64,000 nt of DNA from Bacteroidales bacterium (GTDB lineage Bacteria; Bacteroidota; Bacteroidia; Bacteroidales; Bacteroidaceae). The stretch is from the NCBI GenBank assembly GCA_004557035.1, contig SFFB01000002.1, positions 5,835 through 69,834 of the forward strand, read 5' to 3'. Positions 32,564-40,020 of this stretch are shown piece after piece. Both the position numbers and the translations under genes were made by a program. Position 1 is the first letter of the stretch. Every line of letters begins with the position of its first letter. The notes beneath the pieces were generated by a model. It saw nothing but the letters and a program-made list of their open reading frames with translations, did no database searches and was not told where the DNA came from.

Positions 32564-35518
32564 TTACTTCACGATGACTTTTTGTCCGGCCACGACGTAG
32601 ACACCGGGCTGGCCCACGTCGATGCGCTCAGTGGGCTGCGAGAGCGTGTGGATGGTGACGAGACGGCCGTCGGCGGTGTAGATGCTCACCGTGGCTGCTC
32701 GGTTGGCGTGGAGCCAGATGCAACCTTCGCCACCCTTGGCGGCCACAAAAGGTTCGTCGGCAGGAGCCGTCTGCACACCGTCCACCACAGGCGTGTAGTT
32801 ATATTGCGTGTCGAGATAAGCCAGACGGTCGTTTATCCACGTACTGATATACGCCACGTCGCCGTGGATGTTGTTGTGGTAGCCGCTCCAACGAGTGGCT
32901 TCGCGGCTGTCGGCACCGCTTTCGCTAAAGAGGTCGGCGTAGTCGGTGAAGCGCTTGATGAGTTTGTCGGCTTGGAATTCGCCGCCACGCAGTTCGGCAT
33001 AACGCTCGGCTAGGAGTTGCTCCCAGTTCCAGTAGGTGCTATTTTGCAGTCGGTAGAAGAGCGTGTGGTTGCCGTGTTCTTCGGCCCAGAGGAAGTCGTC
33101 GAAATTCTGCTCGGCGCCGGTCAGGCGGCTGCTGCCGTCCCATCGGCGGCCCCATGTGCCGTCGAGGTCCCAGGGCGCCACGCCAATGATGTTCTTGTAG
33201 GTTTTTCCTTCTTTGTCGTAGTTATAGAAGAACATGTTTTTGCCGTGGTTGTCGGTGGCCAGCATCAGTTCGATGAAGAGGTAATAGTCTTTGAGCACGG
33301 GGAAATCGAAATAACGTTCCACACTGTTCTCGAAATCTGCCGTGGCACTGGTGGCGACGAAGTTGACCGCATTCCAGAGCGGTCCCCAATCGATTTTCTC
33401 GTCTTCCCAGTCGGGATATTTCACCTCATAAGAGGCCCAAGTCTCTGAGCGCGCGTCGTTGTCGTAACTGCGCGGTGTGGTCATGGGGAAAGTCTTCATG
33501 TCCATTTGGTGTCCCATAAAGACCTCATAGCTCCACTGCGCCGACTTGAAGAGCGTGCCGTGTATGGTGTCGGCCGAAGTCTCTGTGGCGGGGACGAACT
33601 TCTTGAGGCGAAGTTGCTTGCGGTCCATCTTTTCGGTCATGCAGTAGATGCCGTGATACTGGCCGTTAAGGAATACCTCGACAAAGCGTCCGCGGGTGCC
33701 GCTCTTGGCTTTGGTCTCCCAGCCCAATCGGCGGTGATAGGGTTTGGTGGCGAAGTCGTTCCACAGGTCGGTCGACACGCGGTTGCGCATACAAGCCTTA
33801 TCCACGGCCATGGCGTCGAGTATCCAGTTGTTGTCGTTGCGCAGGCCGAAGAACTCTCTGTCTACGGAGTTGCCGTCGGCGTCGCGTAGCTTGATGGCAT
33901 AGCTTTTCTTGCTGTAACTCATTGCCGTGGCACCGCGATAGCGGAAGGCAGCCACAACCGTTGAGTCGTAGCCGGCAAGGTCGGCATAGGTCACACGCAA
34001 AGAACCGGTGGTGTAGGTGGTTCCGTTGCAGCTCGGCACGTTCACCTCGACCAAAGGCAGGAAAGTGAAGTTGAGTTCGGCCGAAGCCACCTCGTCGCCG
34101 GCGCCATTGTGCACGGTCATCGTGTAAGGCTGCTCACACGTCACGGCCGGCAGCGTGATTTGTCCGTCGACGGGGGCGGTGCCGTTTATTTTTATTGAAT
34201 AGGTGTCGTCGCTTTGGGTGAAATGCACGTCGAGCGGAGCCGTATAGTCTTGGCCGCCGCGGACGGTGGAGGGCAAAGTGGCGTAATAGACCTTGGCCTT
34301 GGTGTCGTAGACCAAATCCTTACCGCCGAGTCTCACGGAGTCGGCATAGGCGCGGAAGCCAGTAGGCTGGAGTCCGGGCAGACTGACGCCATTGGCGAGC
34401 AAATGGTCGATGTGGCGCTGGTCGGTAGATTCGAAGATGAACGAAGAGCCTTCGTCAACGTCCCAAAGTCCCACGCCCCTGCTGCTGCCGAGGTCGTAGT
34501 CGTTCCAATAAAGATAAGCGCTTTGGTTCCAGCTCGTAGAACTCAGGTTGTCCAGTTTCTCGACGGTGTAGCCGGCATAGCCGGTATAGGGAGAGTAGCC
34601 CAGTTTCCACAAGTTGCTGCCCGAGGTGTTGCCGTCATAGACCGAGAGGAACAACTGTCCCTCATAATATTTATAGAAATAGGTCGAGACATATTTGCCA
34701 TTATTCGAATAGATATTCAGGCCCGAAGAAGACTGCACGAAATAGAAGAGTGTGGGGTCAGAAGTGACTTGCTGCAGGTCGCTGTCGGTGGCGTTGACAA
34801 AGAGGCCCGAGCGTACGTTGACGATGCGGTAGAGCACGGGGTCGTTGGTGTCTGTGGTATAGACCACGGGCTGGTCCAGTCCCGTCCGCTCCCAATAATA
34901 TCCGTCGGTGGTGACGCCGGCCTCGCCTTCGATGGCTCCCGTTTCGTCGCCGCCCGTTCCTCCTCCGCTCTCTCCTGAGCTGACGACCGACTCGCCGCTT
35001 TCGTCGTAGAGCTGGAACCAGCTGTTGGAAGTCGTGGCGTCCTCATAGGTGCCGACGAGATAGGTGCCGTCTGTGCGCAGATTGAAATACTGCCCCGGCA
35101 CACCGACATTCTCGATGACGAGCCACCCCGAAGCTTTTTCGGTGAAGGTCCATCGGCCATTGTCGTCGCTCACCGCCGAGGCCAGCTGTAAGCCTTTGGC
35201 GAGATATTCGCCGGCGTCGTTGGTGGGTCGGCCTTCGACATAGACGAGATAGTCGCCCGAGGCGGCGTTTTGTATGGTATAGCCGTAGCCGTCGGCTTTG
35301 ACGGTCCACCAGGCGTCGGCCGGCACTTCGGTGTCCGAGTTGAGGTAATAGACATAGGGGGTGGCGCCGTGGTAAGAGCCGAGCACGAGATAGCCCGTTG
35401 CTCCCTGATATTGGCCACAAACGAAGCGGTATTTGCCGCCGTCTTTGATGTTGACCGTGGCAAAGGCCGTGAGCGTCGTGAGAGCGACGCAGAAGAAAAG
35501 GAGTAGAGTCTTTTTCAT
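32564..35518 (-). CDS. Secreted CotH-kinase family protein
   Basis: A 984-residue secreted protein; signal MKKTLLLFFCVALTTLTAFA, start at 35518 rather than the 30-codon upstream extension. The N-terminal ~400 residues contain repeated beta-domains with paired YLVLGSYHG/YLVYVEGRP-like strands, perhaps lectin-like. The CotH kinase domain is from about residue 490: VEVFLNGQYHGIYCMTEKMDR, DNHGKNMFFYNYD, and APWDLDGTWGRRWDG with Asp784 and Asp786 as likely metal ligands. The end GVYVVAGQKVIVK resembles a type IX sorting tail. CotH of Bacillus is an atypical protein kinase; here the target outside the cell is unknown. Confidence 0.87.
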   Translation of the reverse strand: MKKTLLLFFCVALTTLTAFATVNIKDGGKYRFVCGQYQGATGYLVLGSYHGATPYVYYLNSDTEVPADAWWTVKADGYGYTIQNAASGDYLVYVEGRPTNDAGEYLAKGLQLASAVSDDNGRWTFTEKASGWLVIENVGVPGQYFNLRTDGTYLVGTYEDATTSNSWFQLYDESGESVVSSGESGGGTGGDETGAIEGEAGVTTDGYYWERTGLDQPVVYTTDTNDPVLYRIVNVRSGLFVNATDSDLQQVTSDPTLFYFVQSSSGLNIYSNNGKYVSTYFYKYYEGQLFLSVYDGNTSGSNLWKLGYSPYTGYAGYTVEKLDNLSSTSWNQSAYLYWNDYDLGSSRGVGLWDVDEGSSFIFESTDQRHIDHLLANGVSLPGLQPTGFRAYADSVRLGGKDLVYDTKAKVYYATLPSTVRGGQDYTAPLDVHFTQSDDTYSIKINGTAPVDGQITLPAVTCEQPYTMTVHNGAGDEVASAELNFTFLPLVEVNVPSCNGTTYTTGSLRVTYADLAGYDSTVVAAFRYRGATAMSYSKKSYAIKLRDADGNSVDREFFGLRNDNNWILDAMAVDKACMRNRVSTDLWNDFATKPYHRRLGWETKAKSGTRGRFVEVFLNGQYHGIYCMTEKMDRKQLRLKKFVPATETSADTIHGTLFKSAQWSYEVFMGHQMDMKTFPMTTPRSYDNDARSETWASYEVKYPDWEDEKIDWGPLWNAVNFVATSATADFENSVERYFDFPVLKDYYLFIELMLATDNHGKNMFFYNYDKEGKTYKNIIGVAPWDLDGTWGRRWDGSSRLTGAEQNFDDFLWAEEHGNHTLFYRLQNSTYWNWEQLLAERYAELRGGEFQADKLIKRFTDYADLFSESGADSREATRWSGYHNNIHGDVAYISTWINDRLAYLDTQYNYTPVVDGVQTAPADEPFVAAKGGEGCIWLHANRAATVSIYTADGRLVTIHTLSQPTERIDVGQPGVYVVAGQKVIVK

Positions 35519-35542
35519 GGTTTGACTGTCAAAAAGTTGCGC

Positions 35543-35570
35543 CAAAATTACGTAAAAAACGGCGAAACAA
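35543..35570 (-). promoter_or_regulatory. Promoter of the cotH gene
   Basis: TTG (35568-35570), 17 bases, TAATTTTG (35543-35550) on the minus strand; leader of roughly 20 bases to the ATG at 35518. Confidence 0.55.
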
Positions 35571-35747
35571 GAACTTGACCCGCCAAAAATTATATTACGC
35601 CGCCACAAACGCCGCTTATTTCACCACAGAAGCCTCCGGCGCACTGCGATGAGCGGCCGAAGGCTTGCTTGGTGCCACCCCTTGGGCGGGAGGCTTTTGA
35701 GGAAATGGGCTACACACCTATAATATATATAGGCGTGCCGGATAGTT

Positions 35748-37955
35748 TTATTGTTTCACAAACTTGAAACTCTTGAAGTAGACTTGCTGCTCGGCGCCCG
35801 AGGTGTTGGTCAGTCGGATGGCCGTGCCGGTCATACCGCCCAGTTCGCCGCCGGTGTGGATGACGGGGTCGTCGGCACTGTAATGGAGCAACGACACGCG
35901 TTGCCACTCGCCACCGGGACGGCGCACCTCGAGGGTGAAGTGGCGCGCCACGTCTTTGACGCCGAGATTGAAGTCCATGCCTTGAAGGGTAAACTCGCGG
36001 TCGGCTTCGAGGGTGATGGAGCCGCCGTCGGGCCAGTTGACCACTTCGAGTAGCGGGCGTATGCTCACCTCCTGGCCGTTGAGGCTCACGGGCTGGTGGG
36101 CCAATTGGCCGACGGTGGCGGTGAGGGTGAAGGGATTGTATTCGGCCACGCGCTCGAGTGCCGTCTGATGGGCCTTGTTGTAGCGGTCTACGCTTTGGGT
36201 AAAGACGTTGTCGAGTGTGGGCAGGAGTACGCCTGTGGCCAGCTTGATGCCGGGCTGGAAGGGATGGCGCACGTCTGAATTTTCAAGTTCAAACATTTGC
36301 TGGCGAAGGGAGCGGGCCTGTTTGTAGTAGGTCATAAAGTCGGCGTCGCCTGCAGTGGCCATGCTGACGACAGCCTCGCCAAAAGCGGCCACGTTTTTGC
36401 CTTGGAGCAGCCAGGGTCTGAGCTCTTTGATGAGCCACGGATTGGTCTTGTTGGCCAAGAGGATGTCGGCCGAGGCGGCGAGCTGCCGGCATTTGCCGTC
36501 GAGTTCGATCAGTGCGGCGGCGTCCAGCGTCACGGCTTTAGCGGCCAAGTCTTTGAGTTCGTCTCCCTCTTCACGGGCAAAGCCGTGTCCGTTGGGGCCA
36601 AGTGCCTTGTTGTAGAGCGCAAATGTGCGCAAAGCCTCTTTTTCGTCGGGCAGGATTTCGGCCAATGCGGCTTCCCAGTCTTTCTGATAGTCATAGGCGC
36701 GCATGTTCCAGGTGTAGTCGGCCACGCCGTATAGGGCAATTTTTGAGGCTTCGGCATGTTGCATGGGGTTGGAGACGAAGCCGGAGATGTCGGAGGCGAT
36801 GTCGAGTCCGTTGCCATAGGTGGGGCCGAGCAAGATGCGGTCGCGCACGTAGTCGGACACGGGGAAGTTCCACCAGATGTAGCCTTTGCGGTCGATGCGT
36901 TGGTTGATCCAGTCCATCGACTCTTTGTCGATGCAGTGCACCACGGTGTTGCCGGTCCACATGATTTCGACGTCTTTGTTCATCTGCGTGCCGAGTGTGC
37001 GCAGGTAGCCGCCCTTGTCGCTGGCCCACGAGCGGTTGTATTCGGTGGGGCACATGATGAGTGGCGCCACGTCGGGCTTTTTGGCGATGAAGTTGTCGTC
37101 GACGTAGTTGAGCAGGGCGGCTTGTTTGTCTGCCTTGGTGCCTTCACCCCAAATGTCGTCGAAGAAGACGGCAAAGGCTCTCACGCCGAGGGCATACATT
37201 TTTTCGAGTTTGGCCACGAGGGCGTCGCGGTCGGCATCGGTCCACTTGATGTCTATGCCCGGGTGAATGGCCCAATAGAAGTGGACGCCGCGCGCTTTGG
37301 CCCGCTGCACGAGTTGCTGTATGCGGGCTGCTTCGACCTCGGGATAGGGATCGCGCCAGTGGTCGCGGTGGTAGGGGTCGTCTTTGGGACCGTAGATGTA
37401 GACATTCATTTTGTGGCGGCCGTAGAAGTCGAGTTGGCGCAGGCGGTGTTCATGACTCCAAGGCGTGCCATAGAAGCCCTCGACCACACCACGGTGTTTC
37501 ACGTCGGGCCAGTCGCTGATGGTGCAGGCTTCGAGTTTGCCTTCTCTCATCATGCCGAGCAGGGTCTGCACGCCATAGTAGAGACCGCGTTCGGTGTTTG
37601 CGGCAATGGTCACGCCGCCACGGTCTGCGCTGAGATAATAGGCTTCTTCGCCCGTGGGCACTTGTCGTTTGACTTTGCTCACGGTTTTGTCGCCCACGAG
37701 TCCGAGGCGGAGGGTGAAGCGGGCTTTGGCGTCACTCTTCGGCGCAGCCTCATCGAGGGCTCCCAGGGCGATGCTGCCCTGCCGCGACTTGTCGCAGACG
37801 ATGTGCCAGGCCTCGGGGGCATCAAAGACGGCCTCGGTGCCGGCCTTGGCCGTGATGGTGACTTTCTGGGGTATGGGATTGACAAGGCTCACTTGGGCCG
37901 CGGCGGCCATGGCGCCGAGCAGGAGCAGGCTCACAGAGAGAAAGCGTTTTTTCAT
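35748..37955 (-). CDS. GH84 beta-N-acetylglucosaminidase (O-GlcNAcase-like)
   Basis: A 735-residue secreted hexosaminidase. Signal MKKRFLSVSLLLLGAMAAAAQ, an N-terminal GH84-type domain, then the catalytic barrel: HRGVVEGFYGTPWSHEHR (residues 154-171), NVYIYGPKDDPYHRDHWR and AVFFDDIWGEGT with the adjacent Asp266/Asp267 pair used in substrate-assisted catalysis. MCPTEYNRSWAS and WWNFPVSDY follow. The C-terminal ~120 residues are beta-rich, like a galactose-binding domain. It should release GlcNAc from host glycans or cell-wall material. Monocistronic, with promoter box TAAGTTTG at 37991-37998. Confidence 0.94.
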   Translation of the reverse strand: MKKRFLSVSLLLLGAMAAAAQVSLVNPIPQKVTITAKAGTEAVFDAPEAWHIVCDKSRQGSIALGALDEAAPKSDAKARFTLRLGLVGDKTVSKVKRQVPTGEEAYYLSADRGGVTIAANTERGLYYGVQTLLGMMREGKLEACTISDWPDVKHRGVVEGFYGTPWSHEHRLRQLDFYGRHKMNVYIYGPKDDPYHRDHWRDPYPEVEAARIQQLVQRAKARGVHFYWAIHPGIDIKWTDADRDALVAKLEKMYALGVRAFAVFFDDIWGEGTKADKQAALLNYVDDNFIAKKPDVAPLIMCPTEYNRSWASDKGGYLRTLGTQMNKDVEIMWTGNTVVHCIDKESMDWINQRIDRKGYIWWNFPVSDYVRDRILLGPTYGNGLDIASDISGFVSNPMQHAEASKIALYGVADYTWNMRAYDYQKDWEAALAEILPDEKEALRTFALYNKALGPNGHGFAREEGDELKDLAAKAVTLDAAALIELDGKCRQLAASADILLANKTNPWLIKELRPWLLQGKNVAAFGEAVVSMATAGDADFMTYYKQARSLRQQMFELENSDVRHPFQPGIKLATGVLLPTLDNVFTQSVDRYNKAHQTALERVAEYNPFTLTATVGQLAHQPVSLNGQEVSIRPLLEVVNWPDGGSITLEADREFTLQGMDFNLGVKDVARHFTLEVRRPGGEWQRVSLLHYSADDPVIHTGGELGGMTGTAIRLTNTSGAEQQVYFKSFKFVKQ

Positions 37956-37990
37956 AGTATGGGTTGAGGTTGTTGAAATAGTAATTTTTG

Positions 37991-37998
37991 CAAACTTA
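37991..37998 (-). promoter_or_regulatory. -7 box of the GH84 gene
   Basis: TAAGTTTG on the minus strand, about 36 bases before the ATG at 37955. Confidence 0.5.
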
Positions 37999-38033
37999 CG
38001 CTTTTTCGGCCAATCGGCAGGGACCTGTGGTGC

Positions 38034-38076
38034 AAAAAAAAGCGCACACCGGCCGATGGGTGTGGCCGATGTGCGT
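38034..38076 (-). terminator. Terminator of the lipoprotein pair
   Basis: On the minus strand ACGCACATCGGCC pairs with GGCCGGTGTGCGC (one mismatch), followed by T8. It isolates the upstream lipoprotein genes from GH84. Confidence 0.75.
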
Positions 38077-38098
38077 CTGTATAGGTGTCAGCGTGACG

Positions 38099-38182
38099 AA
38101 AAAAAAGAGACTAAGAGTCTAAGAGACTAAGAGAGATTTAGCGGCCAAGCCACTTTTTGTCTCTTTGTCTCTTTGTCTTATC
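38099..38182. repeat. Heptad array H5
   Basis: GAGACTAAGAGTCTAAGAGA units, the core TTTAGCGGCCAAGCCACTTTTTG identical to H4, then GTCTCTTTGTCTCTTTGTCT. It abuts the stop of the 38.2 kb lipoprotein gene. Confidence 0.8.
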
Positions 38183-38581
38183 TTAGTTGCGTATTTTCCA
38201 GTTGCCGTTGTCGTCTTTTTTGAGGCGCATGGTCTTGGTGCTCTTTTGGCCGTTGCCATAGACTACCTCCACTTTGATTTTGGCTTTGTCGGCGTCGGCG
38301 GCAATGGGTTCTGAGGGCTCGAGGATTTCATAGCTCTCGATGCCGTCCCAAGCCTCAATCTGCTTGAAGGCTTTCTCTTTGATGAGCGCCACGGTCTGGT
38401 CGCGGTCGCGGCTTTCTTCGATGCCGTACAAGAGTTCTGCATAGGCTTCGGCATCGCCCGACTTGAGGGCCTCCATAGCGGCTTTGGCCACGCCTTGGGG
38501 TGAGTTTTCGTGTCCGCCACAGGCGGTGAAGGCGATGAGGGCTACGAGAGCCACGGCGAGGGTGCTGAATAATTTTTTCAT
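38183..38581 (-). CDS. DUF4878-like small lipoprotein
   Basis: A 132-residue protein with signal MKKLFSTLAVALVALIAFTAC (lipobox FTAC, Cys21). The mature part, SPQGVAKAAMEALKSGDAEAYAELL then a beta-rich half ending MRLKKDDNGNWKIRN, matches the DUF4878/NTF2-like pattern. The frame is open 85 codons upstream, but that part overlaps the next gene and lacks a signal. Function unknown. Confidence 0.8.
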   Translation of the reverse strand: MKKLFSTLAVALVALIAFTACGGHENSPQGVAKAAMEALKSGDAEAYAELLYGIEESRDRDQTVALIKEKAFKQIEAWDGIESYEILEPSEPIAADADKAKIKVEVVYGNGQKSTKTMRLKKDDNGNWKIRN

Positions 38582-38679
38582 GGTGTGTTTTGTTTTTAAA
38601 AGGTTATGGAATAAAGAGGAATAAGAGTTTAATAGAATGGTTGAGAGGATAGAGAAAGTGAAGAGGGTTGAGAGGGTCC

Positions 38680-39285
38680 TCAAAAGCATCTCACACTGCG
38701 GAAACGTCGGTCGGCGTCGATGGCGGTGGGGAGCAGGCAGGTGATGTCTATGCCGGGCAGGTTGTAGCGGCGTTCGCGCAACCCACGGATGGGACAGCCG
38801 GCGGCCGCATAGGCTCTCACGACGAGCTCGGTGCAATAGAGGCGTGTGGAGTCGGCCGTGTCGTAGTCGTGGTCAAAGAGCAAGCCGCGACGGTAATAGT
38901 CCATGGCGGCAAGGGCTGCACGCCGGGCCACGACAGAGTCGGACTGTCGTCTCACTTCGCCAATCTGAGCCCTACGGGCGTCGAAAAACGCTTCCGGTCG
39001 CTCCATTTTTACACGGTCGGGGTCGCCGGGATAATCCGGTTCGCCGGGCACGGCATGCACCACCATCTTCACCCCGGCTGAGTCGACTATCATACCGATG
39101 TGTGAATAGGCGCCCGAGCGGTCGGCCATCAACACGGCGGTGCTCTCGAGGCTCCTACCGCGGCGCAACACGATGTCGCCGGCCTGCAGACTGAGGTCGG
39201 AGGGCATTATGCTGCCCTCAGCGGCCGAGCAGGCCACAAGCAACAATGTCAAAATGCCGATAAGAAGGGCGTTAAACTGGTGCAC
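38680..39285 (-). CDS. YiiX-type permuted papain-like lipoprotein
   Basis: A 201-residue exported cysteine-hydrolase-like protein. Starting from the GTG at 39285, the signal MHQFNALLIGILTLLLVAC gives a lipobox with Cys19. The permuted NlpC/P60-type order is seen: QAGDIVLRRG, AYSHIGMIV with His62, then LYCTELVVRAY with Cys151. Related enzymes cleave amide or ester bonds in peptidoglycan or lipids. An upstream in-frame start is possible (22 codons), but the promoter's -7 box falls within it, so the GTG is preferred; the message would then be nearly leaderless. Confidence 0.8.
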   Translation of the reverse strand: MHQFNALLIGILTLLLVACSAAEGSIMPSDLSLQAGDIVLRRGRSLESTAVLMADRSGAYSHIGMIVDSAGVKMVVHAVPGEPDYPGDPDRVKMERPEAFFDARRAQIGEVRRQSDSVVARRAALAAMDYYRRGLLFDHDYDTADSTRLYCTELVVRAYAAAGCPIRGLRERRYNLPGIDITCLLPTAIDADRRFRSVRCF

Positions 39286-39290
39286 AACGG

Positions 39291-39322
39291 CAAATGTAGG
39301 ATTAAAAAACTTAACAAACAAA
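39291..39322 (-). promoter_or_regulatory. Promoter of the YiiX-like gene
   Basis: TTTG (39319-39322), 20 bases, TACATTTG (39291-39298) on the minus strand. The box ends 5 bases before the GTG at 39285. Confidence 0.65.
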
Positions 39323-39579
39323 TAAAAATGACTCAAAATGAACTTGTACAAAATGCGCCATGGCTCGTGACGCGTTCTTGATGCTTTTTAAGCATAACGC
39401 ACATTCATTAAACCAACACCTTGTCTTATGCTAACAAATATCAAAAAGCCGATGTGTTTTCCTCAAACCATTCTTTATCAAATCATTAGCCGAAAAATTT
39501 TAGGGAAGATAAGGAAAAGCGGACGAAAAAGCGTTTCCGTCGGCCCTGCATTAAGGGGAAAAATCGGCTCGGATAAGGC

Positions 39580-39691
39580 CGGTTTTTCGTGCCATAAGGA
39601 CAGGAAAAACTCGCCTTATCCCCGTAGACGGCCGAAAGGCACGAAAAAAGCCCCACACAGGGGGCTCTCTCTTTGTCTTTGTCCAAAGATA
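39580..39691 (-). ncRNA. Candidate short-RNA/repeat module C
   Basis: Minus strand: TATCTTTG (39684-39691) preceded by a T-rich TTTTGTCTTTTTTCG stretch, a purine-rich run ending GAGAGAG, then AGCCCC/GGGGCT with T6 (39644-39666), then CGTGCC ... GGCACG enclosing an ATAAGG/CCTTAT stem and GTCCTTAT. The layout matches modules A and B, though the second hairpin differs. The surrounding spacer 39323-39802 shows no convincing gene. Confidence 0.4.
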
Positions 39692-39802
39692 GCCCCTCGC
39701 GGAGCCACGAAAAAAGACAAAAGGCCGACGCGCTCACCCGCTATGGGTAGTGCCGACGTGGCAGCAGCCCACGTGTGGCAAGAATATACCCAACGGCAGC
39801 GA

Positions 39803-39833
39803 TTGTAGGGACAAAGAAGAGGCTCTAACTTTG
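39803..39833 (+). promoter_or_regulatory. Promoter of feoAB
   Basis: TTG (39803-39805), 20 bases, TAACTTTG (39826-39833). The leader to the ATG at 40021 would be about 180 bases. A weaker TAACTTCG lies near 39929. Confidence 0.55.
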
Positions 39834-40020
39834 GCCTTACAGCACAAGTTGGCGATAACAAAAGCCCAAAGGCGCAATCTAACACCGAAACAACCCGCCA
39901 ACGCATACTACCCACCGAAAAAATGCGTAACTTCGCCTTCGCTTTGCTTCAAGACACGCCAATACCGACAAATGGCAGCACGGCGGCAACGGCACTGCAC
40001 ATAATAACTGCTATCAATCC

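Noticed and set aside
39428..39808. A 126-codon frame in the spacer before feoAB
   Set aside because: It overlaps module C hairpins and is rich in Lys/Arg/Pro from repeat sequence; no homology is recognisable.
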